DNA of 6,784 nucleotides, from NCBI GenBank assembly GCA_021160625.1, contig JAGHCE010000081.1:1-6784 (forward strand), written 5' to 3'. Shown here piece after piece: positions 5,473 to 6,784 of the stretch (positions are counted from its first letter, which is position 1; every line of letters starts with the position of its first letter). The notes below the pieces were generated by a model, which saw nothing but the letters and a program-made list of their open reading frames with translations, made no database searches and had not been told where the DNA came from. The DNA is from Planctomycetota bacterium (lineage in GTDB: Bacteria; Planctomycetota; DG-23; SLPQ01). The position numbers were made by a program, and so were the translations under genes.

Positions 5473-6015
5473 CTATTCGCTCTCTTCAGAGCCGCTTTCG
5501 AGTTCCTGGATATTGTCATCTGAAGGCGCCTGGACTTCGGATTCGTCGGGCACCTCGGCTTCTTCGGCCGTCTCACCCTCGGCGGTCCCGGCCGGTTCAG
5601 CCTGCTCAGGAATATCCACTTCTTCCTCAGGCGCCTCGCTGTCGGCGCCTTCGAGAGCCTGCGCACCGGTTTCGGGGGATTCGACCTTCTCCTCCTCCGT
5701 CGCCGACTTTTGGGCGTCGGCCGCGACCGGCTCCACGTCAACCGGCTCGTTGTCGGCGCCTCTCCTGGTCACATTCGTCCAGGAGATAAACAGCAGGACG
5801 CTTCCGGACTCCTCTATGCGATCGGCATAGATGGTCACGTTTTTCGAGTAAAAGGGAAAGACATTCGTGGTTTTCGAGCATTCGACGCCGTACTCGGGGA
5901 CCGTCGCCGACCACACGGGGCTCGCATGGACGGTTGCGGTCTGGGCACAGCCGACAGACAGCATGCTTACGGCAGCCAGCGCCGTCATCGCGATAACCAC
6001 TGGAGCAGCTTTCAT
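5473..6015 (-). CDS. exported, probably lipid-anchored protein with a long acidic tail; function unknown
   Basis: The product is 180 aa. Residues 1-22 are a signal peptide (MKAAPVVIAMTALAAV then SMLSVGC) with a lipobox-like end and Cys23 as the likely lipidated residue. Residues about 24-84 form a compact domain with aromatic and beta-type stretches (around VTIYADRIEES and VLLFISWTN), which I do not recognise. Residues 86-180 are a low-complexity tail of Glu, Asp, Ala, Pro and Ser: 34 acidic residues of 95, two Lys and no Arg. Such a tail is expected to be disordered and could bind cations or a basic partner. The start is ATG 6015, with TAGGAG six bases upstream overlapping the preceding gene's stop codon, so translation is probably coupled to the PEGA gene nine bases upstream. 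The stop lies 13 bases before 5S rRNA. The second half looks rich in gene-like GC codons; I judge it a real gene of unknown role. Confidence 0.8.
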   Translation of the reverse strand: MKAAPVVIAMTALAAVSMLSVGCAQTATVHASPVWSATVPEYGVECSKTTNVFPFYSKNVTIYADRIEESGSVLLFISWTNVTRRGADNEPVDVEPVAADAQKSATEEEKVESPETGAQALEGADSEAPEEEVDIPEQAEPAGTAEGETAEEAEVPDESEVQAPSDDNIQELESGSEESE

Positions 6016-6024
6016 ATTGCGCTC

Positions 6025-6405
6025 CTACTCCTTGGCCTTGTCCTTGGGCATATCCTCGGGGCTTATGACCTCCGTCGGGAGGCGCTTGAGATCGACCGCG
6101 AGGGTGTTTACAGCGCCTGCCTCGACGCCGATACTTGCGGAGAAACTCTTGTACCCGAATTTCTTGAGTCCCAGCAGATGCTTGCCGGCGGGGATGATGA
6201 CGTCCTGGACCCTGTCGGCCCTTTTGATCATCCCGTAGAGCGCATCGTCGACGTAGATTTCAGCGCCTTTGACGTTAACACTTAGCTCCAGTATGCCGGT
6301 ATTCTCTGCGAGCTTGGCAGGCGCCTGAGCGGAACTTGTCCCCGGCAGGACACAACCAGCCGCCGCCACAAGGACGAGAACGGCCACCGCGATCTTGGAG
6401 TACAT
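6025..6405 (-). CDS. PEGA-domain exported protein, probable lipoprotein
   Basis: The product is 126 aa. Residues 1-17 are a signal sequence (MYSKIAVAVLVLVAAAG) followed by Cys18; the AAAGC site fits a permissive lipobox, though cleavage after AQA (26-28) by signal peptidase I is an alternative. Residues about 37-108 match the PEGA pattern: GILELSVNVKGAEIYVDD (37-54), then IIPAGKHLLGLKKFGYKS (70-87) and a final strand ending NTLAVDLKRL (100-109). PEGA domains are small beta-rich units found in surface and envelope proteins and are thought to mediate adhesion or cell-wall contacts. The C-terminus is short and charged. The start is ATG 6405 with AAAGGAGA (6418-6411) about five bases upstream. 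The gene lies 130 bp after the 23S 3' end on the same strand with no visible terminator between, and is followed by a coupled second exported protein. Confidence 0.88.
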   Translation of the reverse strand: MYSKIAVAVLVLVAAAGCVLPGTSSAQAPAKLAENTGILELSVNVKGAEIYVDDALYGMIKRADRVQDVIIPAGKHLLGLKKFGYKSFSASIGVEAGAVNTLAVDLKRLPTEVISPEDMPKDKAKE

Positions 6406-6534
6406 AGACTTCTCCTTTCAAGCCCTGTTTCGAGGACTTCCCCTGTCTTTATGGAACAACCCGAAGCCGCATTGGGCGGTCGGGAATATGAAGATTCGGG
6501 AAAAGCGGGCATACACACGAAAGAAAGGAATTAG

Positions 6535-6784
6535 TGTGGTCAAGCCGATGGCCCGATTAGTACCGGTCAGCTTAAGACGTTGCCGTCCTTACACACCCGG
6601 CCTATCAACCTGGTAGTCTTCCAGGAGGCTCATAGGGATGTCTATTTTTGGAGAAGGCTTCACGCTTATATGCTTTCAGCGTTTATCCGTTCCGAACTTA
6701 GCTACCCAGCGGTGCCGCTAGCGCGACAACTGGAACACCAGAGGTCCGTCCGTCCCGGTCCTCTCGTACTAGGGACAGCCCTCC
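6535..6784 (-). rRNA. rrl: 23S ribosomal RNA, 3' end (5' part outside window)
   Basis: The - strand carries the 3' terminal part of domain VI of 23S rRNA. The sarcin-ricin loop AGTACGAGAGGACC lies at 6770-6757. Downstream are the conserved GTTCGGAACGGATAAACGC, GTTGATAGGCCGGGTGTG and GACCGGTACTAATCGG. The mature 3' end is placed near 6535 by analogy with the E. coli terminus (GGCUUAACCUU, here GGCTTGACCAC). It is uncertain by a few bases because the pairing 5' end is outside the window. Confidence 0.96.

Noticed and set aside
6406..6534. tRNA, terminator or promoter in the 130-bp gap between 23S and the PEGA gene
   Set aside because: No cloverleaf, no GC-rich hairpin with a U-run and no convincing -35/-10 pair were seen; only a loose CACAC/GTGTG pairing near the 23S end.

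Overview
The window is high-GC bacterial DNA from an organism with exported, lipoprotein-type envelope proteins, so probably Gram-negative. The phylum cannot be read safely from 6.8 kb. A Planctomycetota-like or other little-cultured lineage is a guess based on protein style and rRNA arrangement only.

Left part, + strand (1-2390): the 3' part of a TldE/PmbA-type gene enters from the left edge. carA (glutaminase subunit of carbamoyl phosphate synthetase) follows. A possible 40-codon reading frame with its own ribosome binding site bridges the two and overlaps the carA GTG start by four bases. carB is not downstream. The convergent gap between carA and cstA (2391-2686) holds no gene. It holds two copies of a 66-bp stem-loop repeat and several GC-rich hairpins.

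Middle part, - strand (5059 down to 2687): a stand-alone PTS EIIA-type protein and a CstA-family carbon-starvation transporter form a probable two-gene operon. Its leader (5060-5214) carries an 8-bp hairpin. A third copy of the 66-bp repeat lies at 5215-5280.

Right part, - strand (6784 down to 5309): the end of an rRNA operon. It contains the 3' end of 23S rRNA, then two small genes for exported, probably lipid-anchored proteins (a PEGA-domain protein and a protein with a long acidic tail), then 5S rRNA, then an intrinsic terminator. The second stop codon lies only 13 bases before the 5S gene, and no terminator is visible between 23S and 5S. The two protein genes therefore appear to ride inside the rRNA transcript.

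The two observations most worth following up are the protein genes lodged between 23S and 5S rRNA, and the three-copy intergenic repeat whose stem shows compensatory base changes.
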